Source: an uncultured Veillonella sp. (GTDB taxonomy: Bacteria > Bacillota > Negativicutes > Veillonellales > Veillonellaceae). From it: 8,867 nucleotides of DNA. A program made the translations under genes and the position numbers. The notes below the pieces were generated by a model. It saw only the letters and a program-made list of their open reading frames with translations, made no database searches and was not told the origin of the DNA. Location: positions 1 through 8,867 of the forward strand of contig NZ_CAJLUB010000073.1 of NCBI RefSeq assembly GCF_905209685.1, given 5' to 3'. The stretch's first letter is position 1, and each line of letters starts with the position of its first letter. Below, piece after piece: positions 1 through 6,821 of this stretch.

Positions 1-1406
1 TTAACTGGACGGTCAGATAACATAACGGATTTGATATATTGGTTTTTATCATCTAGGGCAAACTGTAAATATGAATCGCTTGCCGCTGGATTTTTATATT
101 CATATACGGTAGACGTACCCGCATTTGTTGTAGATTCAACGATACGAGTTGGCATACCATACACAAAGAGCAATAGATACTTAGTATCGCCCATCGCAAT
201 GCCGCGACGGGTAGGTGTGTAAATGTTCAACAATACGCGATTAATAAGATTTTTTTTATCAACACTCACACCATATTCGTTATATCCAATAAAGGTGGAA
301 CCAAACAACATGCCTTGATGTTTCCAGTCATTATTTGGATCATTAACAAAATGATCATTCAATTTATAGCCACGCAATACAAAATCATCAGCAGTTAATT
401 TGCCAGCTTCGAAATCATATACTGGAGCTTTAGGCAATCCAAATCTTGGCCATACTTGACCACTAATCATATCAACAGCTTCTACATTGCTTTGTTTGAT
501 GGTGAAAGCAATATATTCTTTCTGTTGTCCTAACATAGATTGTTGTTGGCTATTATTATTTGTATTCTCTATCGAGCCGTTAAAGTCCTTTTTTCGAGAC
601 AATGAATTTTCGGAATGACCTTCATAAAGGAAAATATAGCTTTCATTTTTCAAGTCACGCCACATCGCATTAGGACTGCCATAAGCAAATACCAATTCCA
701 TGCGCGTACTACCAACACCGATATCGCGTACAGTACGGGCGCCTTTTTTCGTACTATGAATATTAGTAATAGTATTTGGCTCAAAGAAATAGGTAGCCCC
801 TTGACCTCGCAATTGATTGTTTATCAATCGTTCTTGAGTAGGTCCCGTATATACGGTTACCTCCAAATCTTTCATATAGTACGTCGTAAAGTTATCACGC
901 ACTACCGTTTTTTCTACATCTTTAGGTGCTACAAACTGATCACCTAAGCGGTACCCATCAATGGCATAATCATCTTCAGACCCTAACGCTGGTAAATTAT
1001 TAGCCGTATAGGACTTGCCGATATCCGCCAAATTATTTTGCGTTACACTAGGCAAGGATCCTTCATTTTCGCTAGCTGCTTGCCAAAATTGTATGGAATC
1101 ACCAAACTCGGTAACTGCCATTTGTTCGGCCAACCAACCGGTTTTTGTGTTTTCCTTCTTTATTTTTGTATCAATTTTAACGGCTTTAATCGGTGCATTA
1201 TCTATATACGCAACAGAATTAGCCGCATCAGGTTCCACCGTTTCTACAGGTGCAGCAGTAGCTGCCGCATCATTTGTATCCTCTGTAGCTTCTACAGCCG
1301 TCGGTTTCACTGTGGAAATAGCCGGTTCTGCCGCATACCCTACCGTTGTAGCAGATAGGCCAACTAAAAGTGCCGCTACGATACGGCTCTTAATAGAATG
1401 ATTCAT
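1..1406 (-). CDS. Secreted protein of unknown function with two tandem related domains (3' end cut by window edge)
   Basis: Reading the minus strand from the ATG at 1406 gives 468 codons with no stop before the left edge, so the C-terminus is missing. Residues 1-26 look like a signal peptide: basic MNHSIKSR, then a hydrophobic stretch, then GYAA as a likely signal peptidase I site. Export is therefore predicted. Residues about 27-65 are rich in Ala, Thr, Pro and Glu and look like a flexible linker. Two related segments follow, at about 146-314 and 340-465. Each opens with a Gly-Tyr-Arg/Lys-Leu-x-Asp-x-Phe-Val motif, has a central G-x-x/G-S/D-T-x6-YG-x-P signature (GSTRMELVFAYGSPN and GDTKYLLLFVYGMPT), then a Tyr-rich strand and a closing strand. 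An Asn/Gln-rich insert (about 280-296) lies inside the first. The YG-x-P pattern resembles small lipoprotein-type folds such as SmpA/OmlA or DUF4309, but I do not recognise the family. The start is firm: GGAGAG lies 6 nt upstream, and the ATG overlaps the hypB stop as ATGA, implying translational coupling. Confidence 0.85.
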   Translation of the reverse strand, partial: MNHSIKSRIVAALLVGLSATTVGYAAEPAISTVKPTAVEATEDTNDAAATAAPVETVEPDAANSVAYIDNAPIKAVKIDTKIKKENTKTGWLAEQMAVTEFGDSIQFWQAASENEGSLPSVTQNNLADIGKSYTANNLPALGSEDDYAIDGYRLGDQFVAPKDVEKTVVRDNFTTYYMKDLEVTVYTGPTQERLINNQLRGQGATYFFEPNTITNIHSTKKGARTVRDIGVGSTRMELVFAYGSPNAMWRDLKNESYIFLYEGHSENSLSRKKDFNGSIENTNNNSQQQSMLGQQKEYIAFTIKQSNVEAVDMISGQVWPRFGLPKAPVYDFEAGKLTADDFVLRGYKLNDHFVNDPNNDWKHQGMLFGSTFIGYNEYGVSVDKKNLINRVLLNIYTPTRRGIAMGDTKYLLLFVYGMPTRIVESTTNAGTSTVYEYKNPAASDSYLQFALDDKNQYIKSVMLSDRPV

Positions 1407-2056
1407 CGATTACTCTCCAATTGCGCACGCAACCATGTCAACCATGGCTCTAGCCCATTATGGGCCGTGCAACTTACTTCAAAAATCTCTCCTGTTGGAT
1501 TTAAATTACGTATGTCTTGTATAGCCTTATCTTTTTTAAAAGGCACATAAGGCAACAAATCTATCTTATTAATGAGGATAGCCTTTGACTCTTTAAAGAT
1601 TAATGGATATTTAAGAGGCTTATCTTCACCTTCCGTAACAGATAATACAGTTACCTTCATGCTTTCACCAATCTCAAATTCTGCAGGGCATACAAGGTTA
1701 CCTACATTCTCGATAATGATCATATCCAGTTCATCAAGATTTAAATCACCTAGTGCATCTTGAATCATTTGTGCATCAAGATGGCAACCTCCCACTGTGT
1801 TGATTTGAATAACAGGAACGCCTAATTCATGAATTCGTTCCGCATCCTTAGCAGTAAATAAATCACCTTCAATAACAGCAAGGCGGTAATCTTTTTTCAA
1901 ATCATGTAAAGTTGCCTCTAACAGAGATGTTTTACCAGCCCCTGGAGAACCTAATAGATTAAATACAAAAATATTTTTTTCCTTAAACAACTGTTGTAAG
2001 GACTCTGCAATGGCATCATTTTTTGCCAATACATTAGTTTTAACTTGAACTTGCAT
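1403..2056 (-). CDS. hypB: Hydrogenase/nickel-insertion accessory GTPase HypB
   Basis: A 217-residue cytoplasmic SIMIBI-class GTPase that works with HypA to deliver nickel to the [NiFe]-hydrogenase large subunit. The Walker A loop is GSPGAGKTS at 36-44, EGD at 63-65 is the switch acidic region, and NKID at 163-166 is the guanine-specificity motif. The dimer-interface metal site is complete: C91-H92 in GGCHLDA and C123 in ENVGNLVCPAEF. The 32-residue Cys-Cys spacing matches the archaeal HypB of Methanocaldococcus jannaschii. There is no histidine-rich nickel-storage region and no N-terminal CxxCGC high-affinity site, so this is the short form found in many bacteria and archaea. AAAGG lies 7 nt before the ATG, and the gene starts 15 nt after the hypA stop. 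Its TGA overlaps the next gene's ATG. The family call is secure. No hypC, D, E, F or hydrogenase gene is visible here, so the client enzyme is unknown; another nickel enzyme is possible. Confidence 0.96.
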   Translation of the reverse strand: MQVQVKTNVLAKNDAIAESLQQLFKEKNIFVFNLLGSPGAGKTSLLEATLHDLKKDYRLAVIEGDLFTAKDAERIHELGVPVIQINTVGGCHLDAQMIQDALGDLNLDELDMIIIENVGNLVCPAEFEIGESMKVTVLSVTEGEDKPLKYPLIFKESKAILINKIDLLPYVPFKKDKAIQDIRNLNPTGEIFEVSCTAHNGLEPWLTWLRAQLESNR

Positions 2057-2071
2057 GTCCTAACCTTTCTA

Positions 2072-2413
2072 TCAATCGATATCCATGGAGGTCACTTGTA
2101 GTTCGCGGCCACCAATGGTTTGTACGAAATGACTGTCACAATAGGGACAGATAAACTTATAATTTTCTACCGGAAATGTTTTATCACAATCCAAGCACTT
2201 TCCTTCAATAGGAATGGTGTTAATTTCTATACGTGAGCCTTCTGCTGCGGTCCCCTTTGTAACCGCTTCCCAACAAAAAAGAAGGGAATCTGGTTCCACG
2301 CCACTCATAAGACCCAAATCGAGTTGAACGGAATGAATCACAGATGCATCGTGTTGTCGTAACGTATCGAGGGCCACATCAAGTATACCTTCTGCTATAG
2401 ACATCTCATGCAT
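2072..2413 (-). CDS. hypA: Hydrogenase maturation nickel/zinc metallochaperone HypA
   Basis: A 113-residue cytoplasmic protein that binds nickel and passes it, with HypB, to apo-hydrogenase. The N-terminus MHEMSIAEGI is the family hallmark. His2 and Glu3 form the nickel site, which requires the N-terminal Met-His and so fixes the start at 2413; a longer in-frame ATG at 2437 would bury this motif and is rejected. GAGG lies 6 nt upstream. The structural zinc site is intact: C73-x2-C76 and C89-x2-C92, with a 12-residue insert between the two pairs. The gene begins inside folD, overlapping its last 8 nt in another frame, and is followed 15 nt later by hypB. Translation is therefore probably coupled to folD. 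Length is normal for the family and the call is secure. Confidence 0.96.
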   Translation of the reverse strand: MHEMSIAEGILDVALDTLRQHDASVIHSVQLDLGLMSGVEPDSLLFCWEAVTKGTAAEGSRIEINTIPIEGKCLDCDKTFPVENYKFICPYCDSHFVQTIGGRELQVTSMDID

Positions 2414-3233
2414 GGTATGCCTCATATACAGCTTCAAGCATCATTGTAGTCGTTACAGAGCCTACACCACCAGGTACAGGCGTAATAGCTGATGCAATAT
2501 CTTTTACCGCTTCATAATCAACATCGCCTACCGTCTTACCTTCTAGTTCATTAATGCCTACATCGATAACAACAGCACCTGGCTTAATCATATCTGCTGT
2601 AATCATATGCGCACGACCAGCTGCAGCAATAACGATATCGCCACGTTTTACTTGTTCTGCCAAATCAGGGGTTCTAGAATGACACATTGTAACAGTACCA
2701 TGTGCACCAAGGGTCATAAGAGCTACTGGTTTGCCAATAACTTGGCTACGACCGATTACTACCACATGTTTCCCCTCTACAGGAATATCGTAGTGGTTTA
2801 AAATTGCCATACACGCCTTAGCAGTACAAGGGGCAAAGCCCCCTTTGCCTGCAGTTACAAGGCCAATATTATACGTAGTTAAACCATCGATATCTTTTTT
2901 AGGATCTAGCATATCGATAAGAGCCTCTGTATCAATGTGTTTAGGCATCGGCATTAACGGTAAAATTCCATGAACAGCCGCATCATTATTTAATTCTTGC
3001 AATGCTGTCACCACTTCATCCTGTGTAGCCGTTTCAGGTAATTGTTTTAATACAAAGCCATAGCCAAAATTCTTTGCTGTCTTTTCCATAAATGTAGCAT
3101 ACATATGAGCACCGTGGTCTTCACCAACGAGTAATACTGCCATAGTAATTACAGAGTCCCCTACTGCTGCAACTTTTTCTTGTAAAATCGCCTTGTGAGC
3201 ATCTGCTACTGCTTTACCGCGTAATTCGATCAT
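2406..3233 (-). CDS. folD: FolD-family methylenetetrahydrofolate dehydrogenase/cyclohydrolase with altered active site
   Basis: A 275-residue FolD-family protein. The bifunctional family oxidises 5,10-methylene-THF to methenyl-THF with NADP and hydrolyses this to 10-formyl-THF in the cytoplasm. The nucleotide-binding signature GRSQVIGKPVALM (161-173) with CHSRTPDL (184-191), KKDIDGLTTYNIG (112-124) and ITPVPGGVG (250-258) identify it. Two residues differ from expectation. The family Y-x-x-x-K motif reads YATFM (45-49), so the catalytic lysine position is Met49. The usual VQLPLP reads PLMPMP (92-97), so the catalytic Gln position is Leu93. The third active-site residue, the Asp of DGL (Asp116), remains. 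In studied FolD enzymes the Lys and Gln are needed for cyclohydrolase activity, so this protein may be dehydrogenase-only (inference). The start at 3233 is preferred over the ATG at 3245 because GGAG lies 6 nt upstream of it. It heads the folD-hypA-hypB unit, about 36 nt after a terminator. The family call is firm; bifunctionality is doubtful. Confidence 0.93.
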   Translation of the reverse strand: MIELRGKAVADAHKAILQEKVAAVGDSVITMAVLLVGEDHGAHMYATFMEKTAKNFGYGFVLKQLPETATQDEVVTALQELNNDAAVHGILPLMPMPKHIDTEALIDMLDPKKDIDGLTTYNIGLVTAGKGGFAPCTAKACMAILNHYDIPVEGKHVVVIGRSQVIGKPVALMTLGAHGTVTMCHSRTPDLAEQVKRGDIVIAAAGRAHMITADMIKPGAVVIDVGINELEGKTVGDVDYEAVKDIASAITPVPGGVGSVTTTMMLEAVYEAYHA

Positions 3234-3268
3234 GTGTATCTCCATTCATTCAAACTATCTATAAAATA

Positions 3269-3290
3269 AGGTGCCTCCGGAGAGGCACCT
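3269..3290 (-). terminator. Hairpin terminator after the penicillin-binding protein gene
   Basis: A perfect 9-bp GC-rich stem (AGGTGCCTC pairing with GAGGCACCT) closes a 4-nt loop. Read on the minus strand it is followed at once by TATTTTAT, a U-rich tract. It lies about 60 nt past the penicillin-binding protein stop codon and 36 nt before the folD start, so it separates the cca-PBP unit from folD-hypA-hypB. The plus-strand side lacks a good T run. No convincing folD promoter fits in the 36 nt after it; a TATAAT at 3305-3310 lies before the hairpin and has a poor -35. folD may depend on partial read-through or on a promoter I could not resolve. Confidence 0.8.
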
Positions 3291-3351
3291 AAGTCTCTTA
3301 TTCTATTATATAACGAACTGTCTATAATTTCTAATTATGACCGAATTCGTT

Positions 3352-5319
3352 TTATCTACGGAAATGAACAGTAATTGCTGTACCAGCCTGAACAGTTGTA
3401 CCGCTACTTTCATCTTGAGATGTAGCCGTACCAGTTCCATCCGGTTTAAAGGCAAGTCCCGCCTTATGTAACCAATCACGTACTTCACCATAGGTAAAAC
3501 CAGTAAAGTTAGGCAATGTAACAGAACCATCACTTCCCGGTTTTGGTTCAGGTAATGTATTAGCAGCTTTAACAGCTACTGGTGTACTTTCTTTAACATA
3601 CGGACTCATTTGGTAATACCGTACAAGTTGAGATACGATGTCCTTAAATACAGGGGCTGCAATTTGACTACCATAAAAAGAACCCTTTTGTGGGTCATCA
3701 ATAACGACAAGAACTACAAATTTGGGATCCTCTACAGGGCCAAAGCCAATAAAGGACGCAATGTATTGTCCGTCGAGATAACCGCCATGTTTGGTATCTA
3801 GTTTTTGCGCCGTACCAGTTTTACCGCCGAAGTGATAACCTTCTACCATCGCTTTTGTACCGCCACCTTCGGATACTTCTTTTTCTAGAATATCTACAAT
3901 GGTTTTAGCGGTTTCCGCCGGAACTGGTTGTCCCACAACAGATGTTTCAGTCGTACTTGTTACATCGCCTTGAGAGTTACTATAAGACTTGATGATATGT
4001 GGTTTCATCATAGCCCCACCATTAGAAAGTGCACCAAAGACTCTAACCATTTGTAATGGTGTAACTGCAATACCTTGACCGATGGACATAGTAGCAACAT
4101 CTAGCTTACTCATATCCTCTGGATTATACAAAATACCTGCTCCTTCACCAGGCAATTCAATACCTGTTTCAGAACCAAAGCCATAATCACGTACATATTT
4201 CGAGAGAATATCTGCCCCTGTTAATGTACCAATTTCAGCCATACCAGTATTAATAGAGTACTTCAAAATATCTAGCAAACGAACAGGACCATATCCCTCA
4301 CCATTCCAGTTTCTAATGATATGTCCATTGGCAGCGAAGGCCCCTTTATCGTTATACACAGTGTCTAACTTCCATTTGCCTGCTGCAAGAGCTGCAGATG
4401 CAATGATAGGTTTGAATGTAGAGCCTGGTTCATATAAATTGGTAACCGCAATATTTTTGAAAGCCTCTTCACCACTTTGGTTGTAGTTATTAGGATCGTA
4501 ACTTGGACGATTGGCCATCGCTAATATTTCACCGTTCTTTGGATCCATAACGATAACGCTGGCATGCTTAGCTCCTGTATCAACCATTGCCTTATCAAGA
4601 GCGCGTTCTGCAATAAATTGAATTGTTGCATCGATGGTTAAGGTTACACTTTTACCCTTATCTGGTAAAAATTTAGATAGTACGGAACCAAAGATGGCAT
4701 TCCCTTTATTATCAGTAGCTACAATTTCTTGTTGTACGCCCCCCTTTAATTCGTCATCAAGAACCATTTCTAGACCATCAAGACCTTTATCATCAGTACC
4801 GACAAAGCCTAATACTTGTGCCGCTAAGACACCATTTGGATAATAGCGCTTAGATTCTTCAACGAAATTAAGGCCTGCAATATTATTATCCTTAATAACT
4901 TGTTGTACCCCTTTTGATTTATCTGCATCCATCATACGATTCAACCAGACAAAGGCGGTATCCTCTTGCAAAGCTTTCACAATATTCTCTTTTGACATCG
5001 TTACATACGGTGAGATGAGATCCGCAATCTCTTGAGGAGACTGTTTAATCATCTTTGGATCCGCATATAAAGATTTTGTAACTACACTCATCGCCAAAGG
5101 CTTGCCATTACGGTCATAGATTGTACCACGCGGCGATTGTAATTTTCTATCTACTTGAACTTGTAATAAGTTTTTCTTCTCTAGGTCAAAGGTATCAAAG
5201 ACCTGTAACTGTGCTAAACGCCCGATAAGGACGAAGGCAACGGTCATGAGTATGGCAAGGCACCACGTAGTGCGACTCCAATCACTCATGCGTAATAACG
5301 CTTTATTTAATAACTTCAT
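3352..5319 (-). CDS. Class B penicillin-binding protein (SpoVD/FtsI-type transpeptidase) with C-terminal PASTA domain
   Basis: A 655-residue membrane-anchored D,D-transpeptidase that cross-links peptidoglycan stem peptides. One transmembrane segment spans about 17-34, followed by the periplasmic/extracellular part. The class B pedestal motif SPRGTIYDRNG is at 62-72, and GLDGLE at 179-184. The transpeptidase triad is complete: S300-T-F-K303 (nucleophile Ser300), S355-I-N357, and K500-T-G-T503. A single PASTA domain covers about 598-655, after a Pro-rich linker; this layout and length resemble Bacillus SpoVD. It could be the septal FtsI or a paralogue; it is not in a visible division (dcw) cluster, so I give no symbol. 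Two start codons stand in tandem, ATGATG. GGAG sits 5 nt before the second (5319) but only 2 nt before the first (5322), so 5319 is chosen. The cca stop overlaps this start, implying translational coupling. Confidence 0.94.
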   Translation of the reverse strand: MKLLNKALLRMSDWSRTTWCLAILMTVAFVLIGRLAQLQVFDTFDLEKKNLLQVQVDRKLQSPRGTIYDRNGKPLAMSVVTKSLYADPKMIKQSPQEIADLISPYVTMSKENIVKALQEDTAFVWLNRMMDADKSKGVQQVIKDNNIAGLNFVEESKRYYPNGVLAAQVLGFVGTDDKGLDGLEMVLDDELKGGVQQEIVATDNKGNAIFGSVLSKFLPDKGKSVTLTIDATIQFIAERALDKAMVDTGAKHASVIVMDPKNGEILAMANRPSYDPNNYNQSGEEAFKNIAVTNLYEPGSTFKPIIASAALAAGKWKLDTVYNDKGAFAANGHIIRNWNGEGYGPVRLLDILKYSINTGMAEIGTLTGADILSKYVRDYGFGSETGIELPGEGAGILYNPEDMSKLDVATMSIGQGIAVTPLQMVRVFGALSNGGAMMKPHIIKSYSNSQGDVTSTTETSVVGQPVPAETAKTIVDILEKEVSEGGGTKAMVEGYHFGGKTGTAQKLDTKHGGYLDGQYIASFIGFGPVEDPKFVVLVVIDDPQKGSFYGSQIAAPVFKDIVSQLVRYYQMSPYVKESTPVAVKAANTLPEPKPGSDGSVTLPNFTGFTYGEVRDWLHKAGLAFKPDGTGTATSQDESSGTTVQAGTAITVHFRR

Positions 5320-6737
5320 CATTTCTCCACTGGACGGCGTAACTTATGGTCTAATGCATCATATAATGCATCTGGTTCATTGGGAATCACCCCATTTTGT
5401 ACCTGACCTAATAAATACTGCAATCCTTCCCCCACTTTTTTCCCTGCAAGCTTAATAACTCGTTCGTCATAATTTAAATCCTTTGTATGGATAGGCATCT
5501 CTAGGCTAAGATCTGCCATACATTCACCAAAGGCTAAGGTGCCATCAGTCGATGCATAAGGCTTCCCACAGCCTAATACATCGGCAGCACAAACCTTAGA
5601 TAATTGCTCCCATGCAATTCGCATAATTTGACTATCTCGAAACTCACCGCTGCGAGCCTCTTTACGGATCCACTTTTTCTCATTAGCTTCCCCATTTTGT
5701 ACAAAATAGTGAAAGCGCATATGATTTTTTACAATCCAAGCTACACGGCGCACAAAACTCTTAGGGTAACCTAAACGAGTAAGTAATGTTTCTGTCATTT
5801 CAGCCCCTAATGTATCGTGGCCACGATCTGTGAGGCGACCATTCACCACAGCACGCACCGTAGGCATCCCCTTTGCTACATCGTGTAACAGTGCACCCCA
5901 ACGTAATGTTAAATCTGGTTCTGTATGAGATACAACGGCTAATGTATGATACCAACCATCAAATTCGTGAAAGTCTTTTTCTTGTGGTAAATTCACAAGA
6001 TGGTATAGCTCTGGTAAAATAGGCACTTCACGAGCGACGCCATTTTCTACAACGCGACAAGAGCACTCGGCCAAGCGAGATTGTACTAATACATCAAGGC
6101 CCTTAGCCACAGCGGGCTCTAACATGAGTCGGTCCAGTTCACTACGGACTCTCTCAAGAGATAACCCAGGCACACGATGAAATGCCTTTGGCATAGCTTC
6201 TAATAAATCTTCGGTAGGTAAGAAATCTAGCTTTGCCACAAAGCGGCATGCTCTAAATAATCGCAATGCGTCTTCTTCAAAGCGTTGCTGTGCATTCCCA
6301 ATGGTTCGCAATGTCTTATGCTTGATATCTCGACGTCCCCCTACTAGGTCTATGACCTCACCAAAACGATTCATCGCCATGCCATTGACCGTAAAGTCGC
6401 GACGCAACACGTCTTCCTCCAAGGTATCGGCATAAGCGATTTCTTCTGGTCGATGACTATCCGCTCCATATCGTTCAGTGCGATACGTTGCAATTTCATA
6501 TTGCTTTCCTTCTAGTGTAGCTACTACTACACCAAAGGATTTTCCTACTAAGTCTGTCGTTTGAATATCTTGACCGCGTAGGACTTCAATTACCGTATCA
6601 GGGCGTGCAGACGTCACAATATCAAAGTCATGAGGCTTTTGATGCATCAAAATATCACGCACTGCTCCGCCAATGATATAGGCTTCATAACCTGCTTCTT
6701 CTAATACAGTCAATATTCGATTGGCTTGTTCCATCAT
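5319..6737 (-). CDS. cca: CCA tRNA nucleotidyltransferase (class II, with HD domain)
   Basis: A 472-residue cytoplasmic enzyme that builds or repairs the 3' CCA tail of tRNAs from CTP and ATP without a template. The class II nucleotidyltransferase head domain is at about 15-150: IIGGAVRD (21-28) and the catalytic carboxylates D37-F-D39. RRDFTVNGMA (112-121) and the nucleotide-selecting EDALRLFRACRF (155-166) follow. The neck and body domains come next, then a metal-dependent HD phosphohydrolase-type domain with H285-D286 and RGHDTLGAEM (305-314). Head plus HD is the usual architecture of one bacterial CCA-adding branch. A poly(A) polymerase or A-adding-only enzyme is less likely because of the intact EDxxR motif, but it cannot be excluded. 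AAGGAG lies 5 nt before the ATG at 6737; a second ATG follows at 6734 with 8-nt spacing, so the start is uncertain by one codon. The in-frame ATG at 6803 lies upstream of this Shine-Dalgarno and in the preceding terminator, so it is rejected. Confidence 0.93.
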   Translation of the reverse strand: MMEQANRILTVLEEAGYEAYIIGGAVRDILMHQKPHDFDIVTSARPDTVIEVLRGQDIQTTDLVGKSFGVVVATLEGKQYEIATYRTERYGADSHRPEEIAYADTLEEDVLRRDFTVNGMAMNRFGEVIDLVGGRRDIKHKTLRTIGNAQQRFEEDALRLFRACRFVAKLDFLPTEDLLEAMPKAFHRVPGLSLERVRSELDRLMLEPAVAKGLDVLVQSRLAECSCRVVENGVAREVPILPELYHLVNLPQEKDFHEFDGWYHTLAVVSHTEPDLTLRWGALLHDVAKGMPTVRAVVNGRLTDRGHDTLGAEMTETLLTRLGYPKSFVRRVAWIVKNHMRFHYFVQNGEANEKKWIRKEARSGEFRDSQIMRIAWEQLSKVCAADVLGCGKPYASTDGTLAFGECMADLSLEMPIHTKDLNYDERVIKLAGKKVGEGLQYLLGQVQNGVIPNEPDALYDALDHKLRRPVEK

Positions 6738-6768
6738 GCACACTCCTTTCTGAACTAGTCTAACCTTT

Positions 6769-6774
6769 ATTTTA
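6769..6774 (-). promoter_or_regulatory. Candidate -10 box for cca (weak)
   Basis: On the minus strand, TAAAAT lies between the sdaAA terminator and the cca Shine-Dalgarno, matching the -10 consensus at 5 of 6 positions. The -35 position, 17 nt upstream, falls in the terminator's T tract and does not resemble TTGACA. A promoter is expected here because a terminator precedes cca, but this box alone is weak support. Confidence 0.3.
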
Positions 6775-6796
6775 CTACAAATGAAAGCATGAAAAA

Positions 6797-6821
6797 AGTG
6801 CAATCCTATAAGGATTGCACT
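6797..6821 (-). terminator. Hairpin terminator overlapping the end of sdaAA
   Basis: A perfect 11-bp stem (AGTGCAATCCT with AGGATTGCACT) closes a 3-nt loop and is followed on the minus strand by a run of six T (6791-6796 region). The upstream arm of the stem encodes the last residues of SdaAA, and the TAG stop codon lies at the loop, so the terminator is embedded in the gene end. The plus-strand side has no T run, so it acts only on the minus strand and closes the sdaAB-sdaAA transcript. Confidence 0.87.

Noticed and set aside
615..947. Plus-strand 110-codon open frame
   Set aside because: It lies wholly antisense to the continuous minus-strand secreted-protein gene and shows no motif or ribosome binding site.
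1015..1401. Plus-strand 128-codon open frame rich in Ala, Ser and Val
   Set aside because: It is the antisense shadow of the Ala/Thr/Pro-rich linker and signal-peptide region of the secreted protein; that minus-strand gene has a clear ribosome site and signal peptide.
3306..3533. Minus-strand 75-codon open frame at the end of the penicillin-binding protein gene
   Set aside because: It is a shifted frame over the PASTA domain coding region, which is intact in the main frame, so there is no sign of a frameshift or second gene.
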